DNA of 64,000 bases from positions 31,732 through 95,731 of the forward strand of contig REGQ01000026.1 in NCBI GenBank assembly GCA_004134985.1, in the 5' to 3' direction. Source of the DNA: Paenibacillaceae bacterium (GTDB taxonomy: Bacteria; Bacillota; Bacilli; Paenibacillales; Paenibacillaceae). The notes under the pieces were generated by a model. That model ran no database searches and had not been told where the DNA came from. It worked only from the letters and a program-made list of their open reading frames with translations. Positions 1 through 9,955 of the stretch are shown piece after piece (the first letter of the stretch is position 1; every line of letters starts with the position of its first letter). The position numbers and the translations under genes are program-made.

Positions 1-606
1 TACGCTAAGATTGAGATTTTGCAGCCAGTCATTTCGAATCCACCATCCGGCAATTCCACTCACCAGCTCCAACCCCGGCGTTCCGATCGTGCTGCCCTGA
101 TATTTCAGCGCCGCCCATTGATCCTCAGTGAAATGGTCCATCAGCCTGGGATAATCATTCAGATAATCATCCAGCGGAGCAACCATCCCATCATTGTAAT
201 ATTGGATCGCCTGTGAACGGTCATTGAAGAAGATCAGATCGGGAATATCACCCGAGGCAAGCAGCGTGTTCAGCTTCGTAATATCTTCCCCTGCCTGCGG
301 AACCGTCATCTGCAGATCAATATTTACCGCATTCTCCAGCAGTTGACGATGTACATCCTCCTCACGAGGCGCGAAGGGAACGCCACCTGCCCAACTGCCT
401 GCATTATACACATTCAGCGTCATCTTGTCCGCGAACGGGTCAGCTCCCGCACCAGGAGCAGCTCCATTATTATTGGACACGGGTGCATTCTTCCCTGACG
501 TATTGCCCCCTTGTGTATTGCCGCCGTTGCTGCAGGCGCTGAGCACCAGCAGAATCGCACATAAAGCCAGACTAATCAAGCTTCTCAGCCTTTTTTGTGG
601 CATCAT
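1..606 (-). CDS. Extracellular sugar-binding lipoprotein of an ABC transporter (LplA-like), C-terminus outside window
   Basis: Only the first 202 codons are present; the gene runs off the left edge. It begins MMPQKRLRSLISLALC, a basic n-region and hydrophobic stretch, followed by the lipobox LVLSAC, so it should be a lipid-anchored surface protein. A Gly/Asn-rich linker follows, then the start of a solute-binding domain (GDIPDLIFFNDRS, then DDYLNDYPRLMDHF) typical of the LplA/YtcQ group of family 1 binding proteins. The start is set by AAGGAG eight bases upstream of ATG at 606; ATG 603 is the alternative. It follows two permease genes on the same strand, so it should capture an oligosaccharide for them. 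The substrate cannot be read from the sequence. Confidence 0.88.
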   Translation of the reverse strand, partial: MMPQKRLRSLISLALCAILLVLSACSNGGNTQGGNTSGKNAPVSNNNGAAPGAGADPFADKMTLNVYNAGSWAGGVPFAPREEDVHRQLLENAVNIDLQMTVPQAGEDITKLNTLLASGDIPDLIFFNDRSQAIQYYNDGMVAPLDDYLNDYPRLMDHFTEDQWAALKYQGSTIGTPGLELVSGIAGWWIRNDWLQNLNLSV

Positions 607-687
607 GATAAGCACTCCTTTAAATTTTATAATATAGAGGAGGAACCCCCCTGACAACCGTCAATGCTGACTAAAGCTTCAATGGCA

Positions 688-1563
688 TCAGCCTTTGACC
701 GCCCCAAGCGTTACCCCTTGCGTAAAATACTTCTGGATAAACGGATACACCGCCAGAATCGGCAGGGTGGTCAGTACAACCGCAGCCATCTTCACCGCAT
801 GGGTGCTGACCATACTATTCTCTGCATATTGCGAAGCCTCGGAATTCTGCATCTGAACACTGAGCAAAATATTGCGCAGTACAACCTGCAGCGGGTTCAG
901 CTCGGGATTATTCAGATACATGACTCCGTCAAAGTAGCTGTTCCAGTGGAATACCGCATAGAACAGACCGACTGTCGCCATTACCGGCAGGGTGAGCGGG
1001 AAGACGATTTTGGCCATCGTCTGCAAATCCCCTGCGCCGTCGACCTTGGCCGACTCCTCAATCTCCGGAGGCAACTGCTCGAAAAAGCTTTTCATAATAA
1101 TAACATTGAATGCACCGATCAGCCCCGGAATAATGAGCGCCCAGACCGTATTCAGCAGCCCAAGCCCCTGCACCACCAGATAGGTCGGGATGAGTCCCCC
1201 ATTGAACAGCAGCGTGAATACGATGTAGAAGGTCAGACCTGGACGGCCAGGGAGCATTTTTTTCGATAATGGGTACGCTGTCATGAACGTCAACAGCAAA
1301 TTAAGCGTAGTGCCGACAATGGTGCGAAATACGGTTACTTTATAGGCTTGGATGAGGCCTTGCCCTGAGAACATCTCCTTGTACGCCGTCAGCGTAAACC
1401 GCTCGGGAAACCAGATGATGCCTTTGCGGATGACCTCCGATTCAGGTGATACCGATACGACTACGACATAATAAAATGGGAACAAGCACAGCACGGCCAG
1501 GACGATCAGCAGAATATGATTGATATGCTTGGCCGCCCGTTCTCCCGGCGAAAGATATTCCAT
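688..1563 (-). CDS. Carbohydrate ABC transporter permease, YtcP/LplC-like
   Basis: A 291-residue inner-membrane permease of the CUT1 sugar family, usually the second permease of an LplB-YtcP pair. About six hydrophobic segments are visible. The cytoplasmic EAA loop reads EESAKVDGAGDLQTMAKIVF, which docks to the shared ATPase; no ATPase gene lies in this operon, as is usual for this subfamily, which borrows an MsmX-type ATPase. The start at 1563 is chosen because AGGAGG lies six bases upstream; the longer frame would run through an intergenic tandem repeat. The C-terminus QKYFTQGVTLGAVKG is typical of the family. It lies between the LplB-like permease and the binding-protein gene. Confidence 0.9.
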   Translation of the reverse strand: MEYLSPGERAAKHINHILLIVLAVLCLFPFYYVVVVSVSPESEVIRKGIIWFPERFTLTAYKEMFSGQGLIQAYKVTVFRTIVGTTLNLLLTFMTAYPLSKKMLPGRPGLTFYIVFTLLFNGGLIPTYLVVQGLGLLNTVWALIIPGLIGAFNVIIMKSFFEQLPPEIEESAKVDGAGDLQTMAKIVFPLTLPVMATVGLFYAVFHWNSYFDGVMYLNNPELNPLQVVLRNILLSVQMQNSEASQYAENSMVSTHAVKMAAVVLTTLPILAVYPFIQKYFTQGVTLGAVKG

Positions 1564-1579
1564 GTTGCACCTCCTAAAA

Positions 1580-1729
1580 CTTTTGGCGGAGCCAAAAGTT
1601 ACTTCGTAAGCATCTGCTCTTTTGGTCGAGCCAGTTATCTTCGTAAGCATCTGCTCTTTTGGCCGAGCCAGTTAACTTCGTAAGCATCTGCTCTTTTGGC
1701 GGAGCAGTTAACTTCGTAAGCGTCGTCGC
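1580..1729. repeat. 37-bp tandem repeat between the two permease genes
   Basis: Four imperfect units start at 1580, 1619, 1656 and 1693 (periods 39, 37, 37), each with the core CTTTTGG and CTTCGTAAGCATCTG. The array fills nearly all of the 166-base gap and touches the stop codon of the upstream permease. Its first unit holds a perfect 8-bp stem (CTTTTGGC / GCCAAAAG, 1580-1598), so the transcript can form hairpins between the two cistrons. This could tune mRNA stability or coupling (inference). Confidence 0.85.
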
Positions 1730-2680
1730 TTACCAGATTTGGCCGTCGAACTTCTTGGCAAGCTGATTGGCACCGACGACCAGCACCAGCCCAATGATCG
1801 ACTTAAAGAATCCGACCGCTGTCGCAATCCCCATCTGCAGCCGCAGCAAGCCTTCACGATACACCCAGGTATCAATAATATCAATCTTCTCCTGATTGAA
1901 CACATTGGCCATCATGAAGATCTGGTCGAAGCCGGCGTCGAGAATATTGCTCAGATTAATGATCAGCAGAATGATGATGACATTCCGGATGCCTGGCAGA
2001 GTGACATGCCAGATCTGCCGCCATTTGGACGCGCCATCCATACGGGCCGCCTCGTAGAGGCTGGGATCTATGCCAGACAATGCGGCTAGATAGAGGATGG
2101 CCCCCCACCCGACACCCTTCCAAATATCCGAGGCCACCACGAGAAACCGCGCCCACTCCGGAGAGGTGAGGAAAGATATCCCTTCGAAGCCTGCCTGCTT
2201 GAGCAGGACATTGACGATCCCTTCTCCCGGTGACAGCATCGACAGCATCAAGCCGTATACAATGACCCAGGACAAGAAATGAGGCAGGTACGAAATAGTT
2301 TGAATCGTCCGCTTGAACCACCGTATGCTCACTTCATTGAGCATCAGAGCCAGCAATATGGGCGCCGAGAATCCGAACAGCAGCTTGTACAGGGAAATCA
2401 GTACCGTATTCTCAATAAGCTCCCAGAAATATACGCCGCGGATGAAATGAAGAAAATTGTCCATCCCGACCCACGGGCTGCCCCAGAAACCGAGGACGAT
2501 GTTAAACTTTTTGAATGCTACGATGAGTCCGAACATAGGAACGTATTTGAAAATCGTAAAATAAATCAGGCCCGGCAGCAGCAGCAGATACATCACTTTA
2601 TAGCGGCGCAGATTGCTGAGCACCCTGTTCAGCAGTCCGACCTGAGCCGGTTGCCGGGCAGCAGCTCTGGCAGGATCCAT
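1730..2680 (-). CDS. Carbohydrate ABC transporter permease, LplB-like
   Basis: A 316-residue CUT1 permease, first of the sugar-transport operon. It has an N-terminal cytoplasmic stretch, then MYLLLLPGLIYFTIFKYVPMF, the signature first transmembrane segment of the LplB/YteP group, and about six helices in all. The EAA loop is EAARMDGASKWRQIWHVTLP. The start at 2680 is supported by GGAGG seven bases upstream; the reading frame stays open much further upstream but that stretch is not protein-like. It pairs with the YtcP-like permease, with a 166-base repeat-filled gap between them. No sugar-specific regulator is adjacent. Confidence 0.9.
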   Translation of the reverse strand: MDPARAAARQPAQVGLLNRVLSNLRRYKVMYLLLLPGLIYFTIFKYVPMFGLIVAFKKFNIVLGFWGSPWVGMDNFLHFIRGVYFWELIENTVLISLYKLLFGFSAPILLALMLNEVSIRWFKRTIQTISYLPHFLSWVIVYGLMLSMLSPGEGIVNVLLKQAGFEGISFLTSPEWARFLVVASDIWKGVGWGAILYLAALSGIDPSLYEAARMDGASKWRQIWHVTLPGIRNVIIILLIINLSNILDAGFDQIFMMANVFNQEKIDIIDTWVYREGLLRLQMGIATAVGFFKSIIGLVLVVGANQLAKKFDGQIW

Positions 2681-3197
2681 CGGACACTCCTCCCTTCCAT
2701 CATGCATTTTTCCATCTATCCTGCAGGTCTGCCACAGGTCGTTTCGTCCACCGCACCAATTCATCGCCAGCGGCTTATAGATATATGATAGCGAAGCTCG
2801 CCGCTGCTTGTTTTTGATATTTATTGAAATCATATTAATATTTTTAGCCAAACAAGAGCCTCCACCCAAAAGGATGGAGGCTCTTGTTTGTTGTGCCAAG
2901 GCTTGTGCGGTGGCGCGAGCAGGTGATGGGAGGCGGCAAGTTGGCCTGGATGGCTCACTGCAGCGCCGATTTTGGGCCTTACAGCAGCGACGAGTCCGCT
3001 CGATCGGTCTGCTGCAGCGCCGGTTTTCGGCGATACAACTCCATCTCCCATCCGACTCGCATGCACAGCCTCCAACCTTACATTTTAACGCAATAACTCC
3101 TTTCGGTGGGTTCCTCCGCTCGTTCCAACAACCAACTAACCTTGCCCCCTTATCCCGGCCGGCTACCTCACCGCTTCCCACATGAAGGAAGCGCGCA
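2681..3197. other. Intergenic region upstream of the sugar ABC operon
   Basis: No convincing gene. It contains the strong hairpin at 2853-2886 and an AT-rich stretch near 2800-2850 where the promoter of the ABC operon is most likely. The remaining 300 bases are moderately GC-rich, with short open frames on both strands that lack ribosome sites or recognisable protein features. Confidence 0.6.
2853..2886 (-). terminator. Hairpin terminator after the SLH-protein gene
   Basis: A perfect 12-bp inverted repeat (CAAGAGCCTCCA / TGGAGGCTCTTG) with a 10-base loop. It is followed on the minus strand by TTTGGCTAAAAA and on the plus strand by TTTGTTG, so the U-tract is imperfect either way. It separates the giant SLH gene from the ABC transporter operon on the same strand. 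Confidence 0.65.
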
Positions 3198-6100
3198 TTA
3201 TCTTCCGTCCCGGACGTCCATCGCCCGGCCGATGACAACAACCGCCTCCGCCCTGGTCGCCGGATGTTGCGGCCGGAAGCTGCCATCCTCATAGCCCGTA
3301 ATGATGCCGACTTCTGCAGACTGGGCTGCAGCTGCCTGTGCCCAATCTGCAATCTCACCGCCGTCCTTGAACGACAGGCCGCCCGGATTCGCAGCATCTG
3401 CATCCACATCTGCCGCCTGCAGCGCCCGCATGACGATCACCGCCATCTGCTCGCGCGTAATCCGCTCATCCGGCCCGAACTGCTCGTCGTTGTAACCGCT
3501 GATCCATCCGGCGGCATAAGCGGCAGCGATCTCCGCACGCGCCCAATGCCCTGCCGTGTCTTCAAACACGCTGTCCTCCGCCGCTTCCAACCCGAAGGCG
3601 CGCACTACAATGGCTGTGAACTCCGCCCGCGTGATCGCTCCATCCGGCTGAAACCGCCCGTCAGGATAGCCGGTGGTGATGCCGAGACCAGCCAGCCTGG
3701 CAACGTGGCGCTCCGCCCAATGGCCCGCCATATCGGTGAAAGCCGCACGTTCCTCCGGCTCGCCAGACTCCCCGCCAGCTTCCTGCTCCGGCTCCACTTC
3801 AGAACCTGCTTCCTCTTCCCCGCCAGTCTCCGCCTGGCGCGTCACCGTAACGATATACGTATGACGGCTACCATCCGCTGCCGTCACTTCTGCCTCCATC
3901 CGGTTGCCCCCAACACTCAGGGCAATCGCACTGCTCGCTTGACCGCTCGTGACGACAGCTCCATTGATCCGGATAACCGCTCCCGATTGCTCAGCTGTGG
4001 CAGTTACCGTCACACTCTCCGTCTTATGCGTCACATCCGCCTCATAGGACATCACGTCCGCCGAGAATGAAGGGCGCAATGCGCCCTCCGACAAGCTCAG
4101 GGAACTCAATCTGGCATTATTGGACGGCACATAGCTGCTGCTGTTGCCTTGGGGAGCCGCCCTTGCAATGTTCACCGTATAGACCTGCTCCGTCTCAACT
4201 TCCTCATCGGTGAGCACAATCTCCAGCTTGTTCGCTCCGAACTTCAGCGACATAGACGGACTTGCCTCACCGCTCACAACTGCGGTATCCGGTCCGTCAT
4301 TCACCCGCACCGCCAGCGCCGCTGCGCTCCCGGCAGCCACAGTCGGTGTGACTGTCACGCCCGCTACACCGCTTCCGACCTGCAGCGCATACTCATACCG
4401 ACCTGGCGCAAAACCATCGATCGCTACACCGTCAATAGACAGTCCGCTCAGCTCCAGCAGCGGGGTTAATGCGATAAACTCATAATCATTGTCCCCGGCA
4501 TACGTCTCTGCTGAAGAGCCGGCATAACCTGTAATAATCAGCCCTTCCGGATTGCTCTTGAACAAATCTCCTCCAAAGAGCAAATCCAGCCCTTCCACCC
4601 GAATGCCCGCCAGTTGATTCAGCCGGAATGCCGAATTCCCGATTCGTTCCACACTGTCCGGAAGTGTGACAGCCGTTAATTGATTGTCCCGGAACGCCGA
4701 ATCTCCGATCAAGGTGACGCTGCCGGGAAGAACAACACTCGTCAGACCTTTATTCTGAAAGGCTGAATCCCCGATCTCAGTGACCGGAAGTCCCTCAATC
4801 GTCTCTGGAATAACAGCCGATCCCCGGCCGGTATAGCCTGTAATGGAAACTTCATTCTCATCCGTATCAACGATATAGCGGAAATGCCCTTGTGATGCTG
4901 CATCCCGGTTCCACACGCCCACCTTCTGCGGATAGAGCGTCAGCTCGATATCATAGTCACTGTATTCTGCAAGAGGAACGCGCGATGTTGCCGGAATTAC
5001 CAGCTCGACCGTGCCATCGTTGCGCAGCTCGGTGGAGCGGATCATGCTGTCCAGACGCAGCATGCTGCCATCGCTCTGCTTCTTCAGCTCGCCGCTCACT
5101 CGGAATTGATCAAGCCAGCCCTCCTTGAGCAGGAAAGGAATATCCGCCTGCTCTACCACCAGCCGCAATACCTTCTCATCAGGATTCATCCCTGCCCCGC
5201 TCACTGCAAGGTCAAATGGCTCAAATCCCGGCGGGTGCAGGCTAATTGCAATATTGTAGTCTTTATAATCCATTAACGGAACAGCCTCAGTCGGTCTGAC
5301 CTCCAGCACTGCCGTGCCCGAAGCCGTCCGAACCTCATTAGCGGTCACAATGCTGTCGAGCTGCAGCTCCATGCCGTTGGTCTTATGCTGGAGCGTGCCT
5401 GTGATGCCCCAATTGAACAGCTCGTTCTCCTGCAGCTCGAAGGGAATATCCTCCAGGTCCACAACGAGACGGATCACTTGTCTACCGGCATGCATACCCG
5501 GATAGTCTACCGTCAGATCGAATGAGCTCCTCGGCTCCTCAACAGACGGCAGATCAACAGCAAGATGAAAGTTGTAATCCTTGTAATCCCGCAACGGCAC
5601 CGCAGTCGTCGGCTCCACGACCAGCACCGTCGTACCCGCAGGGCGCACCTCATTGCTGCGGATGACCGAGTCCAAGTTCAACACGGATTGATCCAGCTTG
5701 CTCGTCAAGGTACCGCTGATGCGAAGTCCACTCAACCCGTTAGCCGCCACCGGGAAAGGAAAATCCGCCTGCGGCACAACAAGCCGGATCTCATTCCGCT
5801 CGGCAGCCATACCCACCTGGGTCACTGTGATCGGAGAAGGCTTATTGTCGAGAAGCTGCTTCGGCACAGCGACCTGCAGCGTAATTTCATAATCCTGATA
5901 AGCGGCCAACGGCACACCAGCGGTCGGTGTGACTGCCAGCGCCATCGTGCCGTTGGTTATCACTTCATTGCCCACAATAACACTGTTCAGATTCAACGCG
6001 CTGCCATCCGTCTTATGCTGCAGAAGAGCAGCAACCCGCATCCCCTTCAACGAATCGTCCTTGACCGTCAAAGGCAGGAAATCCTCGACCGGAACGACGA

Positions 6101-9100
6101 GACGAATCGTATTGTTCGCCACATTCATCCCGCTTTGCAGCACCCAGGTAGGGAAAGGTACAGTCGGTCCCTGATTTCCTGGCTCCTCCGTAACCACACC
6201 GGGATGGGTGAAGTCATAGATCTGCAACGTGCCGCCACCCAGACTTTCCGTCTCATTATCGGTGCCGGTAGCTGTCAGCTCATACTCGAACACCGCTTCC
6301 GGATCATCCACCTTAATCAGGAATTCATAAGGGAAGCCTGACTTCTCCACCGTTGTTTCTTCCCCGCCGGCGGTGTAATTCATCGTCAGCTTGCTCGTTG
6401 TTTCATCCATATCCGACACGTAGATATAAGCATAATAGCTGTCCGGGTGCAGCTGGATGACATGGCCCTTGCCTCTCGTGTGCTCGGATACGGTATCCTC
6501 CGTATAATTGGAATACTCATAATCTGTATTGGCATAGCCTGGAGCTTGCACATTCGGAATATTCAGCACCACCGAACGGATTCCCTTGGCAGGGATCGTG
6601 ATGGTGAACGCTCCATTCGTGACCTGAACCTGCGAAGCCGTACCATCTGCTTCATAGACGACTGCTGTGCCGGAGTAGCTTGCGCCCGGATCAACTTTAT
6701 CCCCTAATGTAATGGTGGAAGTCAGAGCGTCATTGCCTTCATTCATTAAGGCTAATCCCAGCACCCCATCCTTGCGGGCGGCTATATAATCAATCTCCAC
6801 AGAGTCCGGTTCAGCAATGCCCCGGTCAAGCCACAGCCACATATCCTCTTCCTCATAGAACTGTCCCGGCGCATGCCCGAACTGATTGGAGGCAAAATAC
6901 GCATACCCCGATTGATACAGGGAAGGGAACGATATATTTTGCTCGGACTTGGCCCAAGCGCTGTTAATAAGGAAATCCTCCAGCATGCTGATGAATACCG
7001 GGATGTGATGCCAGTAAACCGAAGTGAAATCCGGACCCGTATACGGGTAATTCTCTTTCATTTGGTGGAAAATATAGCGGTCCTGATAGTAACCGGCATA
7101 GTTGCCGAACCGGCCGATCATTGCATTTCTCGCCATTGTGGAGAAATAGGGATCGCCTGTATACACGGACAGCTTGGTCAGCATGCCTGCCCAGTTGTTC
7201 ATCGTAATTACATTGCCGTGACCCGGTGTTGACGGATGCTCCGTCCCCATGCCCACTCTTGCCGGCAGCCAGCCGGGATGGGTCTCGGTCTCCAGCTTCG
7301 GTCCGCTCTCCTGAGGCGGCTTCGCCTCCCCGTCGACATTACCCAGACGCCATTGCTGCTCGCCATGCCACCAGAAGGTGAACTTCTCGGCGTTAAGCTT
7401 CCGCGGTGCGGTCTTCTCATCCGTTACGGTGTAGCCTGTATCCGCATAATCGTTCTGATAACCGGTCGTCCAGAGGCCGGTAACGAGCAGCTGTGCGTTC
7501 TCCTCCGCGCCATCCAGATACTTCTGCTCTCCTGTAGCTTCATAGGCAGCGAGCAGCGTAGTCACCATCGGAATATAGTCGCCATATACGAACCCGTTCA
7601 CGAACCGGGCCTCCCGATTGGCCCCGGTATTGGGATGATCAGCAAGATAGCGGTCTGCCTGCTCCTTCAGCTTGACCAGATGCTGCGCATCGCCTGTATA
7701 TTTGTACATTGCAGCCTGATCAGTCACACCTGCAAGATTGGGCTGCTGCGACGCAGAATCAATCGCATGATCCAGCAGGAAAGGCATCCTCCCCTGAGTC
7801 ATCTCATACAATCCGCCGAATACACTGGCCGAATATTGCTTCACCGGACCGCCGATCGGGGTCGGCAGGACACCAGAATAGCTTGCGCCGCCCTTGCTGT
7901 CGGTGATTTTGAAGTGCGTATTCATCCTGCTTAACATGAAGGCAAGCGTAGGTACGGCACGCTCATCCAGCAGCTCCTCATTGTCCGTCAAGAGATAGCG
8001 CTGGACAGCCGTCATCCCGTTCGACAGCGTGGTCATTTCCTTCTCTTCCATATTGTAATGCGCCATATTGACCGGATCCCAGCCGCCGTAGTCGTCATCC
8101 ATCATGAGATCCGTGGCATTATAGATCGCTTCGTTCAGTGAGTGAAAGTAATTAGTCCGGATATCCTTGGCCGCATACAGCTCCTCCGCCACATATTTGA
8201 ACGTATCATACCAGGAGCCTGTATTATTGATGATGCGGTAGGCCACCGAATAGCTGCTGCCGGCTTCGAACAAACTGTGCTCCGTGCCGAACATCGGTGC
8301 CGTGAACTGCGGCCGAACATCCCCGTCGGGACCGCGCAGCACCAGCGCAAAGCTGGATGTGTCAGGATACGCGAAGTCCTGCCCGACCGATCCGGGATCC
8401 ATCGCAATGCCGGAGGTCATCTCGACGCCCTGGAACCGCAGGTTATTCTCTGCATAATGCAGGGTGGCCATCGGTGTGAACAAATACGACTCCGGAATAA
8501 TGGAAGGTGCGGCCGGAACCGTCTTCTTCACATACAGCAGCGGCGCGGTGACCGTATCATACGCCTCATATTCGGTCTCGTCACCGTTGAACAGCATGAA
8601 TGAATAAGCGCCCTCTGTATGGAAATCCGCATTCAGCGTTACCTTTGGATCCACGGTCAGCGCATCCAGCTCGAAGCTCACCTGCAGATCCGCCTCTGTA
8701 TTTGTGAAGCTGAGGTCAATCCGCTCATCGTTCACTTGCGTAAAATCACTCGGGATGAACCAGACCGGTATCCCGGTCTTGAAAAAATCCTTGACCACGG
8801 TGCTGACCGTATTCCCGTCCAGATCAACCGTCTGTCTGAATTGGGCGAACTGTCCGTCTTCGCCTGCCAATTCACTGTTCGTTGCTGACATCATCAGGAA
8901 TCCCAGCTGCTCCGTTTTGGTTTTAACCAGCAGCCACTCGTTGTTCTCTTTAATGTAGATCTCATTTTGTACCAGGGACTGTTCATCCGCCCCTTCTCCC
9001 TGATAGAACGTAACCTTCACCTGCTCATTCTCGATAGAGGCTGTCTTCACCGCAGTTACATCCGCAGTCGCCCATTCCGGGAATTCGGCGGACGGCAGTG

Positions 9101-9683
9101 TGGCGAACGGATCCTCAGGCGGGGCAATCTGCTCCAGTTCCTCCTTGTTCTCCGGCGGTACCAGACTCAGGTCCTTGGTAAGGAAGAACCCTTCACTCCG
9201 CGCATAGAAGCCGGAGGTGTCGATCAGCGACAGCTCATGGAAGCCTGCATTCAGTTGGAAGGTCCCTACTGCTGTCCAGCGGAAGCCCTCCTGCCCGTGG
9301 ATGCCGAATTTCTGCTCCACTCTCACTCCGTCCACTCCGACATGGAAAGTCCGGGTGCCCGGTTGATTCGTTGCATAATCACGGTCACGTACCCAAAGCT
9401 TGTATTCCCCCGTCGACTGGATGTTCACATTGACAGTGGCCGGCTCACCGCCGCTGCCGTCAGCTTCTTCAATCGTTGATCCGGTAGCCCTGCCCTGCAG
9501 GAAATCTCCGCTCAGCGTCCATGAGCCGAAGCTGCTGAAATTGCGGGGGAGGATATAATAATGCAATTTATCATTCGCCGCATCCTCCTCAGGGGCAGCA
9601 TGCACCTGTTGTGGCATTGGAATGAACTGCAGTGGGGTCATAAACAAAATTACAGTCATCAAGATTGCGAATCGTTTTCTCAT
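3198..9683 (-). CDS. Giant exported multidomain protein with C-terminal S-layer homology (SLH) domains
   Basis: A 2161-residue secreted protein. The signal peptide is MRKRFAILMTVILFMTPLQF... ending near VHAAPE. Residues about 25-200 look like a carbohydrate-binding-type beta domain. About 530-930 is a Trp/Tyr-rich helical region (GGWDPVNMAHYN, WWHGEQQWRLGN, VYWHHIPVF) resembling an alpha/alpha-toroid glycosidase or lyase, but I cannot name a family. About 1180-1580 holds four repeats of about 95 residues, each with IRLVV and a DYxDY-type end. About 1610-1720 is a BspA-like leucine-rich region (IGDSAF repeats), 1740-1950 two cadherin-like beta domains, and 1978-2161 three SLH domains for wall anchoring. 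Start chosen from AAGGAGG before ATG 9683. It probably degrades or binds a polymer at the cell surface and may feed the adjacent sugar transporter (inference). Confidence 0.85.
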   Translation of the reverse strand: MRKRFAILMTVILFMTPLQFIPMPQQVHAAPEEDAANDKLHYYILPRNFSSFGSWTLSGDFLQGRATGSTIEEADGSGGEPATVNVNIQSTGEYKLWVRDRDYATNQPGTRTFHVGVDGVRVEQKFGIHGQEGFRWTAVGTFQLNAGFHELSLIDTSGFYARSEGFFLTKDLSLVPPENKEELEQIAPPEDPFATLPSAEFPEWATADVTAVKTASIENEQVKVTFYQGEGADEQSLVQNEIYIKENNEWLLVKTKTEQLGFLMMSATNSELAGEDGQFAQFRQTVDLDGNTVSTVVKDFFKTGIPVWFIPSDFTQVNDERIDLSFTNTEADLQVSFELDALTVDPKVTLNADFHTEGAYSFMLFNGDETEYEAYDTVTAPLLYVKKTVPAAPSIIPESYLFTPMATLHYAENNLRFQGVEMTSGIAMDPGSVGQDFAYPDTSSFALVLRGPDGDVRPQFTAPMFGTEHSLFEAGSSYSVAYRIINNTGSWYDTFKYVAEELYAAKDIRTNYFHSLNEAIYNATDLMMDDDYGGWDPVNMAHYNMEEKEMTTLSNGMTAVQRYLLTDNEELLDERAVPTLAFMLSRMNTHFKITDSKGGASYSGVLPTPIGGPVKQYSASVFGGLYEMTQGRMPFLLDHAIDSASQQPNLAGVTDQAAMYKYTGDAQHLVKLKEQADRYLADHPNTGANREARFVNGFVYGDYIPMVTTLLAAYEATGEQKYLDGAEENAQLLVTGLWTTGYQNDYADTGYTVTDEKTAPRKLNAEKFTFWWHGEQQWRLGNVDGEAKPPQESGPKLETETHPGWLPARVGMGTEHPSTPGHGNVITMNNWAGMLTKLSVYTGDPYFSTMARNAMIGRFGNYAGYYQDRYIFHQMKENYPYTGPDFTSVYWHHIPVFISMLEDFLINSAWAKSEQNISFPSLYQSGYAYFASNQFGHAPGQFYEEEDMWLWLDRGIAEPDSVEIDYIAARKDGVLGLALMNEGNDALTSTITLGDKVDPGASYSGTAVVYEADGTASQVQVTNGAFTITIPAKGIRSVVLNIPNVQAPGYANTDYEYSNYTEDTVSEHTRGKGHVIQLHPDSYYAYIYVSDMDETTSKLTMNYTAGGEETTVEKSGFPYEFLIKVDDPEAVFEYELTATGTDNETESLGGGTLQIYDFTHPGVVTEEPGNQGPTVPFPTWVLQSGMNVANNTIRLVVPVEDFLPLTVKDDSLKGMRVAALLQHKTDGSALNLNSVIVGNEVITNGTMALAVTPTAGVPLAAYQDYEITLQVAVPKQLLDNKPSPITVTQVGMAAERNEIRLVVPQADFPFPVAANGLSGLRISGTLTSKLDQSVLNLDSVIRSNEVRPAGTTVLVVEPTTAVPLRDYKDYNFHLAVDLPSVEEPRSSFDLTVDYPGMHAGRQVIRLVVDLEDIPFELQENELFNWGITGTLQHKTNGMELQLDSIVTANEVRTASGTAVLEVRPTEAVPLMDYKDYNIAISLHPPGFEPFDLAVSGAGMNPDEKVLRLVVEQADIPFLLKEGWLDQFRVSGELKKQSDGSMLRLDSMIRSTELRNDGTVELVIPATSRVPLAEYSDYDIELTLYPQKVGVWNRDAASQGHFRYIVDTDENEVSITGYTGRGSAVIPETIEGLPVTEIGDSAFQNKGLTSVVLPGSVTLIGDSAFRDNQLTAVTLPDSVERIGNSAFRLNQLAGIRVEGLDLLFGGDLFKSNPEGLIITGYAGSSAETYAGDNDYEFIALTPLLELSGLSIDGVAIDGFAPGRYEYALQVGSGVAGVTVTPTVAAGSAAALAVRVNDGPDTAVVSGEASPSMSLKFGANKLEIVLTDEEVETEQVYTVNIARAAPQGNSSSYVPSNNARLSSLSLSEGALRPSFSADVMSYEADVTHKTESVTVTATAEQSGAVIRINGAVVTSGQASSAIALSVGGNRMEAEVTAADGSRHTYIVTVTRQAETGGEEEAGSEVEPEQEAGGESGEPEERAAFTDMAGHWAERHVARLAGLGITTGYPDGRFQPDGAITRAEFTAIVVRAFGLEAAEDSVFEDTAGHWARAEIAAAYAAGWISGYNDEQFGPDERITREQMAVIVMRALQAADVDADAANPGGLSFKDGGEIADWAQAAAAQSAEVGIITGYEDGSFRPQHPATRAEAVVVIGRAMDVRDGR

Positions 9684-9702
9684 ACGTTCCTCCTTGATAT
9701 TT

Positions 9703-9716
9703 TGTAATCGCTTACA
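9703..9716 (-). promoter_or_regulatory. Catabolite-responsive element (cre) upstream of the SLH-protein gene
   Basis: TGTAATCGCTTACA matches the CcpA cre consensus TGWAANCGNTNWCA and is a near-perfect palindrome. It lies 20 bases upstream of the ATG, where bound CcpA would block transcription. This suggests glucose repression of the SLH protein and supports a role in polysaccharide use (inference). Confidence 0.7.
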
Positions 9717-9955
9717 ATTATTGTTTTCTATTGCATCCCATGTTTTGCTCCTCTCCCCCCTTCGCATAATGTATCCGACACTATTCATAATAAAAGTCAT
9801 TGACAGCGGTTGTTTCTAAAATCTTTTGAATTTGTATAAATATTTTAAGAATTGATTGGTAGCAGGCGCACAGAAAAACCCCTGCCGAATGCGAGGCTAC
9901 TGAAAAACTTGTGGTTTTGGGCGAAGACCAAACGTGAATGCAAAAAGGACGACTA

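Noticed and set aside
664..1269. Plus-strand frame opposite the YtcP-like permease
   Set aside because: Antisense shadow of a clear membrane permease gene; no independent features.
2681..3409. N-terminal extension of the LplB-like permease
   Set aside because: The open frame continues far upstream through the terminator and into the SLH gene, while the ribosome site and conserved start are at 2680.
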